Shown here in pieces: positions 41,022-49,666 of a stretch of DNA of 64,000 bases. Position 1 is the stretch's first letter. Each line of letters begins with the position of its first letter. The notes below the pieces were generated by a model. That model was not told the origin of the DNA, made no database searches, and saw only the letters and a program-made list of their open reading frames with translations. The stretch is taken from the NCBI GenBank assembly GCA_964542455.1, contig CAZIUC010000012.1, positions 1 through 64,000 on the forward strand, given 5' to 3'. Position numbers and translations under genes: made by a program. This stretch comes from PFJX01 sp964542455. Lineage in GTDB: Bacteria; Pseudomonadota; Gammaproteobacteria; Burkholderiales; Thiobacillaceae.

Positions 41022-42446
41022 CTATCCCTTCTTGATGGTTGCGATCATGCCGGAGGTGGAATGCCCCGCCACAAAGGTCAAAATTTTCACCTCGCCGCCC
41101 GCCGCCATGACGCATTCGCCGCCGGCGACCTCCTCGGGGCGGTAATCGCCCCCCTTCACCAGGACATCCGGGCAGACCCGGCAAATCAGGCGCCGCGGTG
41201 TGTCTTCCGCGAACGGCACCACCCAGTCCACCGCCGCCAACGCGGCCAGCACGGTCTGGCGGGCGGCTAGCGGGTTCACGGGACGTGTCTCGCCCTTCAG
41301 GCGACGCACCGAATCATCGTCGTTCACCGCCACGATCAGACGATCACCGAGCGCGCGCGCCTGTTGCAGATAGGTCACGTGGCCGGCATGGAGGATGTCG
41401 AAACAGCCATTGGTCATGACGATGCGCTCGCCGGACGCGCGTGCCCGCGCCACCAGGGCCAGCAAATCGTCTTCCGCGACGGCGCCGCGCAGGATCGGTA
41501 GGTGTTCTTCCATGGCCGCGGCCAGTTCGGCGGGCGACACCGTGGCCGTGCCCAGCTTGCCCACCACCACCCCCGCCGCCAGATTGGACAGCGCCACCGC
41601 GTCGATCATCGCCTCGCCCGCCGCCAGAGCCGCCGCCAGCACCGCCACCACGGTATCGCCGGCGCCGGTTACGTCATATACCTCGCGCGCGCGGGTCGGC
41701 AGATGCACCGGCGCGTGACCGCGTTGCAGCAGACACATGCCCTTTTCGCTACGCGTCACCAGGAGGGCTTCCAGATCGAGCGCATCGCGCAAGGCGCTGC
41801 CCTTGGCGGCCAGATCGGCGTCATCCAGCACCGGCCCGACCACCGCCTCGAACTCCGACTGGTTCGGCGTGAGCAGGGTCGCGCCGCGATAACGCTCGAA
41901 CGCCGAGCCCTTGGGGTCGATCACCACCGCCAGCCCCCGTTCACGCGCGGCGCGAATCAGCGGCTGGGTATCGCGCAGCACGCCCTTGGCGTAATCGGAC
42001 AACACCACCGCCTTCGCCTGAGGTAGTGCTTGCAGGTAGCGGCTGAGAATGCCGCTGCCATCGCAGGCGGCAAAACCATCCTCGAAATCGAGGCGGATGA
42101 GCTGCTGGTGTTTGGACAGGATGCGCAGCTTGGTGATGGTGCGGCTGCCGGGCACCGCGACAAAGTCGCTGGAAACACCGCGCGCGCTCAGTCGCTCGGC
42201 GAGCAGACCCGCTTCGGCGTCCTCACCCACCAGGCCGATCACCGCCACCCGCGCACCCAGGGCCGCCGCGTTCAAGGCCACGTTGGCGGCGCCGCCGGGG
42301 CGCAATTCGTCGCCCTCCACCTTCACCACCGGCACCGGCGCTTCCGGTGAAATACGTGAAGTCGGCCCCTGCCAGTAGCGGTCCAGCATCACGTCGCCCA
42401 CGACCAGAACGGAGGCGGCGGAGAAATCTGGCAGTTTCAAATGCAT
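41022..42446 (-). CDS. hldE: Bifunctional heptose-7-phosphate kinase / heptose-1-phosphate adenylyltransferase
   Basis: 474 aa. Residues to about 315 form a ribokinase-type kinase (VVGDVMLDRYW, GGAANVALN, DVTGAGDTVVA); the rest is a nucleotidyltransferase with TNGCFDILHAGHVTYLQQA and RPVNPL, VVPFAEDTP. Both steps are in one polypeptide as in E. coli HldE. Start is the ATG at 42444-42446; a TTG two codons upstream is possible. Divergent from the sedoheptulose-7-phosphate isomerase gene with 54 bp between. Confidence 0.96.
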   Translation of the reverse strand: MHLKLPDFSAASVLVVGDVMLDRYWQGPTSRISPEAPVPVVKVEGDELRPGGAANVALNAAALGARVAVIGLVGEDAEAGLLAERLSARGVSSDFVAVPGSRTITKLRILSKHQQLIRLDFEDGFAACDGSGILSRYLQALPQAKAVVLSDYAKGVLRDTQPLIRAARERGLAVVIDPKGSAFERYRGATLLTPNQSEFEAVVGPVLDDADLAAKGSALRDALDLEALLVTRSEKGMCLLQRGHAPVHLPTRAREVYDVTGAGDTVVAVLAAALAAGEAMIDAVALSNLAAGVVVGKLGTATVSPAELAAAMEEHLPILRGAVAEDDLLALVARARASGERIVMTNGCFDILHAGHVTYLQQARALGDRLIVAVNDDDSVRRLKGETRPVNPLAARQTVLAALAAVDWVVPFAEDTPRRLICRVCPDVLVKGGDYRPEEVAGGECVMAAGGEVKILTFVAGHSTSGMIATIKKG

Positions 42447-42500
42447 GAGCAATGAATTGGGTGGTTAAATCGGCGCGTATTCTACTTGGGCCAACACACC

Positions 42501-43067
42501 ATGCCTCCGATTTCAGCCATCTTCGACGCCCATCTGGAAGCCGTTCGGGCACTCCGGATACAGGAAACAATTATTCAGGAACACGGCGAATTGCTGGTGG
42601 CCTGCTTGCGCTATGGCAACCGGATATTCCTCTGCGGCAACGGCGGCAGCGCGGCGGATGCCCAGCACATCGCCGCCGAGATGCTCTGCCGTTTCGAAAC
42701 CCGCCGCCGCGCCCTGCCCGCCATCGCGCTGACCACCGACACCTCCGCGCTCACCGCCATCGGTAACGACTTCGGCTTCGAGCGCGTGTTCGCCCGCCAG
42801 ATCGAGGCGCTGGGCCGGCCCGGCGATGTGCTGATCGGTATTTCCACCAGCGGCACCAGCGGCAACGTCATCGCCGCCGTGGAACAGGCGAATGAGATGG
42901 GACTGATCACCCTCGGCCTGCTCGGTGGCGATGGCGGGGCACTGCTCGACATGACCGCCCACGCGCTGGTGGTGCCCGATCGGGTCACCGCCCGCGTGCA
43001 GGAGTGCCACATCCTCATCGGGCATATCTGGTGCGGCATGATCGATGCCGCCTTCGCGGAGTCGTAG
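42501..43067 (+). CDS. gmhA: D-sedoheptulose 7-phosphate isomerase (GmhA/DiaA family)
   Basis: 188 aa SIS-domain protein. GNRIFLCGNGGSAADAQHIAAEM, ALTTDTSALTAIGNDFG, GISTSGTSGNVIAAVEQA and QECHILIGHIWC fit GmhA. DiaA is a close relative; the position head to head with hldE favours GmhA, the first step of ADP-heptose synthesis. Starts at the ATG at 42501; a TTG five codons upstream is unlikely. Confidence 0.88.
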   Translation: MPPISAIFDAHLEAVRALRIQETIIQEHGELLVACLRYGNRIFLCGNGGSAADAQHIAAEMLCRFETRRRALPAIALTTDTSALTAIGNDFGFERVFARQIEALGRPGDVLIGISTSGTSGNVIAAVEQANEMGLITLGLLGGDGGALLDMTAHALVVPDRVTARVQECHILIGHIWCGMIDAAFAES

Positions 43068-43180
43068 GTCAGGCTGAGTCTTTTTGCTGCCTGACGAATG
43101 TCGCCTCAAACATTGCCGCATCCTGAGGTGCCAAGAAAGTTGGATCGTCAGGTAGCGATACAGCCCGCAACCTGACCTAC
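43064..43180. repeat. GTAGGTCAGG/CCTGACCTAC inverted repeat
   Basis: Perfect 10-bp outer arms, inner CCTGACGA and CGTCAGGTAGC arms. It begins within the last codons and stop of gmhA and fills the gap to xseA. Related to the element inside copA. Confidence 0.78.
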
Positions 43181-43199
43181 TTCCCCTTACCCCCACGCC

Positions 43200-44549
43200 A
43201 TGTCCTCTCCCGCCATCCTCTCCGTCTCCGAACTCAACCGTCTGGCGCGTCTGGCACTGGAAAAGGCGCTGCCTTCCTGCTGGGTGGCGGGGGAAATTTC
43301 CAATCTCAGCCGGGCGGCCTCCGGGCACTGGTATTTCACCCTCAAGGACGCCCAGGCCGGAGTGCGTTGCGCCATGTTCCGCAACCGCAACCAGTTCGTG
43401 GACTGGCAACCGCGCGAGGGCGACCGCGTGGAAGTGCGCGCGCAGCCGACCTTGTACGAGGCGCGCGGCGACTATCAGCTCATCGTCGAGGCCATGCGCC
43501 GCGCCGGAGCCGGAGCGCTGTTCGAGGCATTCCTGAAGCTGAAGGCGAAGCTGGAACAGGAAGGCCTGTTCGCGCCCGAGCGGAAACGCGCCCTCCCCCG
43601 CTACCCGCGCGCCATCGGCATCATTACCTCGCCGCGGGCCGCCGCCCTGCGCGATGTTCTGACCACCCTGAAACGGCGCTGGCCAGCCGCCGCCGTGGTG
43701 CTCTACCCGACCCCGGTGCAGGGCGCCGAAGCACCCGCCGGCCTGCGCGCGGCCTTGGGCCAAGCCACCCGCCGCATGGAATGCGATGTATTGCTGCTGG
43801 TGCGCGGCGGCGGCAGCCTGGAAGACCTGTGGGCGTTCAATGACGAGAGCCTGGCGCGCGCCATCGCCGCCAGCCCCATCCCGTTGGTCAGCGGCGTCGG
43901 CCATGAAACCGATTTCACCATCGCCGATTTCGTCGCCGACCTGCGCGCGCCCACGCCCACCGGCGCCGCCCAGCTCGCCACCCCGGACCGCGAGGAACTC
44001 GCGCAACACCTCGACCACCTGAAGCGACGCCAGGTCCAGGCACGACGTCGCCACCTGGAATCACTGGCACAACGCCTGGACAGCCTGACACGGCGTCTGC
44101 GCCACCCCGCGCAGCACCTGGCCGCGCAACGGCAACATCTCGATCACCTGACCGATCGCCTGCGACTGGCGCGCCTGGCCCAGCGGGAACGCGCGCGGCG
44201 GCGGGTCGATCGCCTGTACGAACGCCTCGCCGCCGGGAAACCGAACCCCACCGCGCTACGCGAACCGGTGCGGCGTTTGCGGGCCGCGCTCGCGCGCGCC
44301 TGGGGCAACCACCCCGACCGCAACCGCCTGGCCACCCTCACCGCCCATCTCGGCCATCTCAACCCGCAAGCGGTATTGGAGCGCGGCTACAGCATTACGC
44401 GCGACGCGCAAGGCCGCGTGGTCAGGGACGGCAGTTTGCTCACGGAAGGGGAACGGCTGGAACTGGCCTTCGCCCGAGGCAGTGCCAGCGCGCGGGTCAC
44501 GGTGGGCGAAGCGGGTTCAACCACCCCAACTCATGAAACGACGACGTAG
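43200..44549 (+). CDS. xseA: Exodeoxyribonuclease VII large subunit
   Basis: 449 aa. N-terminal OB-fold (AILSVSELNRLARLALEKALPSCWVAGEISNLSRAASGHWYFTLKD), then the catalytic region with GIITSPRAAALRDVL, LLVRGGGSLEDLWAFNDE and SGVGHETDFTIADFVADLRAPTPTGAAQLA, then a long arginine-rich coiled coil. With XseB it degrades single-stranded DNA. xseB is not in the window. Confidence 0.96.
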   Translation: MSSPAILSVSELNRLARLALEKALPSCWVAGEISNLSRAASGHWYFTLKDAQAGVRCAMFRNRNQFVDWQPREGDRVEVRAQPTLYEARGDYQLIVEAMRRAGAGALFEAFLKLKAKLEQEGLFAPERKRALPRYPRAIGIITSPRAAALRDVLTTLKRRWPAAAVVLYPTPVQGAEAPAGLRAALGQATRRMECDVLLLVRGGGSLEDLWAFNDESLARAIAASPIPLVSGVGHETDFTIADFVADLRAPTPTGAAQLATPDREELAQHLDHLKRRQVQARRRHLESLAQRLDSLTRRLRHPAQHLAAQRQHLDHLTDRLRLARLAQRERARRRVDRLYERLAAGKPNPTALREPVRRLRAALARAWGNHPDRNRLATLTAHLGHLNPQAVLERGYSITRDAQGRVVRDGSLLTEGERLELAFARGSASARVTVGEAGSTTPTHETTT

Positions 44550-44583
44550 GATGCGGTGAGCGTTAGCGTGCGGGGACAGTTCC

Positions 44584-44784
44584 TCAATAATGCGGCGGCC
44601 GTTCCTCGCCCGGATCACGCCCTTCCGGCGGCGCCATGTCCTGGAGCTGGTTGGATAGACGGATCACCAGTTGTTGCAACCGGTCGATCTGCTCCTGCTG
44701 GCGGAACACGGTGCGGTTGAGTTCTTCCAGTGTGTCTTCCGCGTAACTCAGTTTGATTTCTATCTCGACCAGGCGCGCTTCCAT
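44584..44784 (-). CDS. slyX: SlyX family protein
   Basis: 66 aa coiled coil. MEARLVEIEIKLSYAEDTLEELNRTVFRQQEQIDRLQ is the SlyX signature with the usual PPHY ending. Start at 44782-44784 is set by homology. The bases just upstream of the start are the arm of the 240-bp inverted element, so its ribosome site (AAGGA) comes from the repeat. Function of SlyX is unknown. Confidence 0.93.
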   Translation of the reverse strand: MEARLVEIEIKLSYAEDTLEELNRTVFRQQEQIDRLQQLVIRLSNQLQDMAPPEGRDPGEERPPHY

Positions 44785-44785
44785 A

Positions 44786-45025
44786 ATCCTTGATTCCTCA
44801 GTTGACCGTTCATCGTCCCTCGAAACGGTGCATGTATGCTGTCTCACAGCCTTCGACAACCCTCATCCCATTAGAGAACTCGCTACTACACATCCGATTG
44901 CACGGTTGGCGCGCCGTCTGGCTGCGTTGCGCCTCCTTGCGGGGAACAGCCCCGCGCGTCGTTGCGCCTTGCCAGCCATCGCGCCAACCGCACACTAGGA
45001 CGTGTTCAACTGAGGAATCAAGGAT
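44786..45025. mobile_element. 240-bp MITE-like element with perfect 20-bp terminal inverted repeats
   Basis: Ends are ATCCTTGATTCCTCAGTTGA and its exact inverse. Inside, long arms around CGGTTGGCGCG and CGCGCCAACCG plus a GGGGAACAGCCCC hairpin fold back. It occupies the whole space between slyX and tesA and its right arm reaches the tesA stop. No transposase or duplication. Confidence 0.85.
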
Positions 45026-45639
45026 CATTTCTCCTTGAGCATGGGCTTCAACTCACGCCAGACATTCTCCACCAGCAGCGGTTGCGCGCCCGCGTCCGGA
45101 TGCAGGCCATCGGCCTGGAAGCGGTCGCGCTGGTCGGCCATTCCGGCTAGCAGGAACGGCACCAGACGCACTTTCCGCGCCCGCGCCACTTGCGTGAACA
45201 AGTCCTGGAACTGGCGCGTATAGGCCGGACCATAGTTCGGTGGCAGGCGCATGCCGACCAGCAGCACCGCGCTGCCCTGTTGTTTCGCCAGATCGATCAT
45301 GGCCTCCAGGTTGCGCGTGGTTTGCCGCAACGGCAGTCCGCGCAAACCATCGTTGGCGCCCAGTTCGATGATGGTAAGGTGCGGCCGATGCGCCGCCAGG
45401 ATGTCAGGCAAACGGGTCAAGCCACCCGCTGTGGTTTCCCCGGAGACACTGGCGTTGACCACCCGATGTTTGGGCAATTGCCGTTGCAGCAGGCTCACCC
45501 AGCCGGATTCGCGCGGAATGCCGTAGGCGGCGGATAGACTGTCGCCGAACACCAGTATGGTGGGCGAGGCTCCGGCACTGGCCAGTAACGGCCCGCTCAG
45601 CAGCAACAAGAGAGCAAAAACCTTCATGCGTATAGACAT
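45025..45639 (-). CDS. tesA: Arylesterase / lysophospholipase TesA family (SGNH hydrolase)
   Basis: 204 aa, secreted. Signal peptide MKVFALLLLLSGPLLASAGA, then the SGNH blocks: catalytic Ser in VFGDSLSAAYG, GANDGLRG, and DGLHPDAGAQ with the catalytic Asp/His. TesA hydrolyses thioesters and lysophospholipids in the periplasm. The start is 45639 (MSIRMKVF) or the ATG at 45627. Either way its 5' end overlaps that of ybbA on the other strand, the conserved tesA-ybbA divergent pair. Confidence 0.92.
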   Translation of the reverse strand: MSIRMKVFALLLLLSGPLLASAGASPTILVFGDSLSAAYGIPRESGWVSLLQRQLPKHRVVNASVSGETTAGGLTRLPDILAAHRPHLTIIELGANDGLRGLPLRQTTRNLEAMIDLAKQQGSAVLLVGMRLPPNYGPAYTRQFQDLFTQVARARKVRLVPFLLAGMADQRDRFQADGLHPDAGAQPLLVENVWRELKPMLKEK

Positions 45640-46291
45640 CGAAAACCTCGGTAAATCGGTACAAGTAGGCGAAGACGCGTTGCACATCCTCGCCGATGTT
45701 TCCTTCAGCGTGAACCCCGGCGAGAGCGTGGCCATCGTCGGCAGCTCCGGTTCCGGAAAATCCACCCTGCTGGGATTGATCGCCGGCCTGGATGTTCCCA
45801 GCTTCGGGCGGGTGCTGCTCGACGGGGAAAACCTGTTCGACCTCGACGAAGACGGCCGCGCGGCGCTGCGCGGGCGCGGCATGGGCTTCGTGTTCCAGTC
45901 GTTCCAGTTGCTGCCCGGCCTCACCGCCCTGGAAAACGTGATGCTGCCGCTGGAACTGGCCGGCCAGGCCAACGCCGCCGAAGTGGCGCGCGGCCACCTG
46001 GAGCAGGTTGGCCTGGGCGAGCGTGTCCGGCATCGGCCGGCGCAGCTTTCCGGCGGCGAACAACAGCGTGTCGCCCTGGCCCGCGCCTTCGCCGTGGCGC
46101 CACGCATCCTCCTGGCCGACGAGCCCACCGGCAACCTGGACGTCCACACCGGCGCCCAGATCATCGAACTCCTGTTCGAACTGAACCGCGCCCAGGGCGC
46201 CACCCTCGTCGTCGTCACCCACGACCCCGCCCTCGCCGCGCTGTGCCAGCGGCAATTGCGGCTGGAGGCGGGGCGATTGGTGGCGAATTGA
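45626..46291 (+). CDS. ybbA: ABC transporter ATP-binding protein YbbA
   Basis: 221 aa. Walker A GSSGSGKST, signature LSGGEQQRVALARA, Walker B ILLADEPTGNLD, and H-loop VVTHD, LolD/MacB-type. I start at MRIDIENLG with AAGAGAG upstream; a longer frame exists. With YbbP it forms an exporter-type or mechanotransmission complex of unknown substrate in the inner membrane, next to tesA as in E. coli. Confidence 0.93.
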   Translation: MRIDIENLGKSVQVGEDALHILADVSFSVNPGESVAIVGSSGSGKSTLLGLIAGLDVPSFGRVLLDGENLFDLDEDGRAALRGRGMGFVFQSFQLLPGLTALENVMLPLELAGQANAAEVARGHLEQVGLGERVRHRPAQLSGGEQQRVALARAFAVAPRILLADEPTGNLDVHTGAQIIELLFELNRAQGATLVVVTHDPALAALCQRQLRLEAGRLVAN

Positions 46292-46297
46292 ATTAGT

Positions 46298-46399
46298 CCC
46301 CCCCTTTCCCAAAGGGGGGCAGGGGGGATTTGTTTTGCTGTGCCAACCACTGAACCACTGTAGAAATCCCCCCCGGTCCCCCTTTGTGAAAGGGGGGAG
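46298..46399. repeat. CCCCCTTT-AAAGGGGG paired-hairpin repeat, copy 4
   Basis: Both hairpins with inward GGGGGGATTT and AAATCCCCCC arms. It fills most of the space between ybbA and ybbP, two genes that are normally adjacent, so transcription must pass through it for co-expression. Confidence 0.88.
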
Positions 46400-46428
46400 C
46401 CAAACCCAACCTACCTGACGCAGCCACC

Positions 46429-48906
46429 ATGCTTCCTCTCTCACTCCGCTTTCTTGCCCGTGAATGGCGTGCCGGTGAAATCCGCGTCCTGCTTCTGGCC
46501 GTGGCGTTGGCGGTGGCCAGCCTGACGGCCGTGGCGTTCTTCGGCGACCGGGTAAAACAGGCGCTCGGACGTGAAGCCAATACCTTGCTGGCGGCCGATC
46601 TGGCGATCGCTTCCGACCATCCGCTGGCGCTATCGTTTGCCGAAAAAGCGCGGCAGCGCGGCCTGCAAGTCAGTTCCAGCGCGGCATTTCTGAGCATGGC
46701 GCTGGCCGGAGAGAAGAACCTGCTGGCAGGCATCAAAGGCGTGGCAGACGGTTACCCCCTGCGCGGCAGTTTGCGCGTCGCCCCGGCGCCGTTTGCCGAG
46801 GACGCCCCCACCCGCGACCTGCCCGGCCCCGGGCAAGTCTGGCTGGATTCGCGCGCGGCCAGCGAACTGGGTGTGCGGGTCGGCGGCGAGGTGGAACTCG
46901 GCGCCGCGCGCTTCAAGGTCGCCGCCATCCTGACCTTCGAGGGCGAACGCGGCGGCAACTTCATGGCTCTGGCGCCGCGCGTGCTGCTCACTGCGGCTGA
47001 CCTGAAAAAAACCGGGCTGGTGCAGGAAGGCAGCCGTATCACCTATCGTCTGCTGCTTGCCGGCAGCGATCAGGACGTGGCCGATTTCCGCGCCTGGTGC
47101 GAGCCGCGCCTGGCACGCGGCGAAAAGTTGGAGGACGTGCGCGATGCCCGCCCGGAACTGCGCCAGATCCTCGACAAGGCGCGGCGCTATCTCGGCCTGG
47201 CCGCCGTGCTCACCGTGGTGCTCGCCGCCGCCGCCACCCACATGGCGCTGCGCCGCTATGTGCAACGGCATTTCGACCAGTACGCCCTGATGCGCTGTTT
47301 CGGCGCCAGCCAGCGCCGCCTGCTCAGCCTCTATTTCCTGCAACTGGCCGGCCTCGGCCTGGCGGCGGGCCTGCTCGGCGCGGCGCTGGGCTGGGTCACG
47401 CAACAGGCGCTGGCGAATCTGCTCGGCGGGGTGCTGCGCCTGGGCCTGCCGGCGGCCTCCTGGCAACCATTCGGGCTGGGCATACTGGCCGGCGTGGCGT
47501 TGATCCTGGCCTTCGCCCTGCCCCCCCTGCTCCGCCTGGCGCGGGTGCCGACGCTGCGCGTGCTGCGCCGTGATCTTGGACCCGTCGCGGGCGGCGCATG
47601 GCTCGCCCATCTGGTCGGCCTTGCCCTGGTCGCCGGGCTGATCTGGTGGCAGGCCGGAGAAACCCGCCTCGCCCTGATCGTCAGCGGCGGCGTGCTCGGC
47701 GTGATGGCGCTCGCGGCGGCGCTGATTCAGGCCCTGTTGTGGCCGCTTGCCCGGCTGGCGCGCCACTTACCGCCCGGCCCACGTCTCGGCCTGCTCGGCC
47801 TCAGACAACGTGGCTGGGAAACCACGCTCCAGGCCATGGCCCTGAGCCTGGGTCTGCTCGCGCTGCTGCTGCTCACCCTGGTGCGCGGTGATCTGCTCGA
47901 TGCCTGGCGCAACCAGGTGCCGGAAGGCGCGCCCAATCGCTTCGTCATCAACATCCAGCCGCGACAGGTGGCGCCGGTACAAGCCTGGCTGACAAACAAC
48001 GACATCCCGAACACGACGCTCTACCCGATGATCCGCGCCCGCCTCACCGCCATCGAAGGGCGCGCGGTACGCCCCGAGGATTACCCGGAAGGCCGCGCCC
48101 GCGGCCTGGCGGAACGTGAGTTCAACCTCTCGGAACTCGCCACACTGCCGCCCGACAACGAACTGGAAGCGGGCCACTGGTGGTGGCCCGGGCAAACTTC
48201 AGGCTTCACGGTGGAAGCCGGCATTGCCAAGACCCTGAACATCCGTCTCGGCGACAAACTAGACTTCGACGTCGGCGGCCTGCCGCTATCCGGGCACGTC
48301 AGCAGCCTGCGCCACGTCGAGTGGGATTCCTTCCGGGTGAACTTCTTCGTTGCCACCCCGCCTGGCGCGATGAGCGCCATGCCGAAGAGCTATATCACCA
48401 GTTTCCACCTGCCTCCCAAGCGCGGCGCCGTGCTCGCGGGCCTGATCGCCGCCTTTCCCAATCTGACCGCGATCGACGTGGCCCAGATGCTCAACGAACT
48501 GCGCGGCCTGACCGACCGGGTCAGCCAGGCGGTGCAACTGGTGTTTCTGTTCAGCCTGGGTGTGGGCGTGCTGGTCATGCTCGCCGCCCTCTACTCGCGG
48601 CGCGCCGAACGCGCACGGGAGATCGGCCTCTGGCGCGCCCTGGGCGCCTCGAAGCGCACACTGCGCGCGGCGCTGGCCAGCGAATTCGCCTTCCTCGGCC
48701 TGCTCGCCGGCCTGGTCGCGGCGGGTGCCAGCAGCGTCCTGGCCTGGGTACTGGCCAACAAGGTGTTCGACCTGCCGCACACCCCCGACCCGTGGATCTG
48801 GCTGTTCGGCCTCGGCGGCGGCATGTTGTTGGTGCTGCTTGCCGGCTGGTTCGCCACCCGCGACCTGCTGGATGAGCCGCCGCTCATGGCGTTGCGCATG
48901 GAGTAA
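46429..48906 (+). CDS. ybbP: FtsX-like permease YbbP
   Basis: 825 aa. N-terminal membrane helix then MacB-like periplasmic domain, and two FtsX permease units (LAAVLTVVLAAAATHMALRRYVQRHFDQYALMRCFG near 255; LVFLFSLGVGVLVMLAALYSRRAERAREIGLWRALGASKR near 705). Partner of YbbA. The gene pair is split by a 102-bp repeat. Confidence 0.93.
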   Translation: MLPLSLRFLAREWRAGEIRVLLLAVALAVASLTAVAFFGDRVKQALGREANTLLAADLAIASDHPLALSFAEKARQRGLQVSSSAAFLSMALAGEKNLLAGIKGVADGYPLRGSLRVAPAPFAEDAPTRDLPGPGQVWLDSRAASELGVRVGGEVELGAARFKVAAILTFEGERGGNFMALAPRVLLTAADLKKTGLVQEGSRITYRLLLAGSDQDVADFRAWCEPRLARGEKLEDVRDARPELRQILDKARRYLGLAAVLTVVLAAAATHMALRRYVQRHFDQYALMRCFGASQRRLLSLYFLQLAGLGLAAGLLGAALGWVTQQALANLLGGVLRLGLPAASWQPFGLGILAGVALILAFALPPLLRLARVPTLRVLRRDLGPVAGGAWLAHLVGLALVAGLIWWQAGETRLALIVSGGVLGVMALAAALIQALLWPLARLARHLPPGPRLGLLGLRQRGWETTLQAMALSLGLLALLLLTLVRGDLLDAWRNQVPEGAPNRFVINIQPRQVAPVQAWLTNNDIPNTTLYPMIRARLTAIEGRAVRPEDYPEGRARGLAEREFNLSELATLPPDNELEAGHWWWPGQTSGFTVEAGIAKTLNIRLGDKLDFDVGGLPLSGHVSSLRHVEWDSFRVNFFVATPPGAMSAMPKSYITSFHLPPKRGAVLAGLIAAFPNLTAIDVAQMLNELRGLTDRVSQAVQLVFLFSLGVGVLVMLAALYSRRAERAREIGLWRALGASKRTLRAALASEFAFLGLLAGLVAAGASSVLAWVLANKVFDLPHTPDPWIWLFGLGGGMLLVLLAGWFATRDLLDEPPLMALRME

Positions 48907-48913
48907 GCGACTG

Positions 48914-48934
48914 CCCCCCTTTGAAAAAGGGGGG
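48914..48934. repeat. CCCCCCTTT-AAAGGGGGG single hairpin (half copy)
   Basis: One hairpin only of the paired family, 7 bp after ybbP; may act as its terminator stem but no U-tract follows. The 164 bp to the next gene show nothing else. Confidence 0.75.
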
Positions 48935-49098
48935 AACCCCTTGTCAGCGCGTCGTGGACAGGCCGCCCAGGTAGCCCACTTCCACCACGTCGGGGTCGAT
49001 CAGCGGGATGATGCTGCCGAACCCGGAACAGGCTTCATGGAACCACCCACAATTTGCTGTAAAACCCGTACACCTGATGGACATTACCGGGATTGATC

Positions 49099-49386
49099 AT
49101 GAAAAAAGCAAAGGCGGCGGCGGAGGCCGTGGAACTGGAGGCCATTCCCAACATCGGCCCGGCCGTGGCCGGCGATCTGCGGCAACTGGGCATTCACGTC
49201 CCGGCCGATCTCAAGGGCCAGGACCCCTACGTCCTCTACCAGCAGTTTTGCGCCCAGACCGGCGTCATGCACGACCCTTGCCTGCTCGATACCTTCATTG
49301 CCGCCACCCGCTTCATGGGGGGTGAGCCGCCGCTGCCCTGGTGGCGTTACACCAAGGAGCGCAAGCGGACGCTCAAGGAGTCATGA
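49099..49386 (+). CDS. Helix-hairpin-helix (Cdd1/pathogenicity-locus) domain protein
   Basis: 95 aa. The HhH motif is visible in AIPNIGPAVAGDLRQLGI, followed by LKGQDPYVLYQQFCAQTGVMHDPCLLDTFIAATRFMGG, typical of the small Cdd1 family; DNA-binding is presumed. ATG at 49099 preferred to a TTG two codons earlier. Its 3' end nearly touches the convergent flhB-like gene. Confidence 0.87.
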   Translation: MKKAKAAAEAVELEAIPNIGPAVAGDLRQLGIHVPADLKGQDPYVLYQQFCAQTGVMHDPCLLDTFIAATRFMGGEPPLPWWRYTKERKRTLKES

Positions 49387-49387
49387 G

Positions 49388-49666
49388 TCAGGCGAGGCTC
49401 TCACGCTGTTCCAGTTGATACAGCCAGGCCAGCAGTTCCGCGACGGCGATATACAACTCGGGCGGGATACGCGCGTCCATGTCCACCTGCATCAGCAGCG
49501 ATACCAGTTCCGGTGATTCATGCACGAACACGCCGGCCGACTGGGCGCGAGCGATGATCTCCTCGGCCAGGAGGCCACGCCCTTTGGCGACCACACGGGG
49601 GGCGCCGTCGTCCGGGTCGTAGACCAGGGCGACGGCTTGAGATGTGGTATCAGGCCGAGAGCGCAT
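49388..49666 (-). CDS. FlhB C-terminal-domain homologue (FhlB-like)
   Basis: 92 aa. Matches only the cytoplasmic C-terminal part of flagellar/type III export gate FlhB: AVALVYDPDDGAPRVVAKGRG, IARAQSAGVFVHESPELVSLLMQVDMDARIPPELYIAVAELLAWLYQLE. It lacks membrane helices and the NPTH autocleavage site of full FlhB. Overlaps the end of fliK by 17 bp. Such proteins can replace the FlhB C-domain in export switching. Confidence 0.87.
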   Translation of the reverse strand: MRSRPDTTSQAVALVYDPDDGAPRVVAKGRGLLAEEIIARAQSAGVFVHESPELVSLLMQVDMDARIPPELYIAVAELLAWLYQLEQRESLA

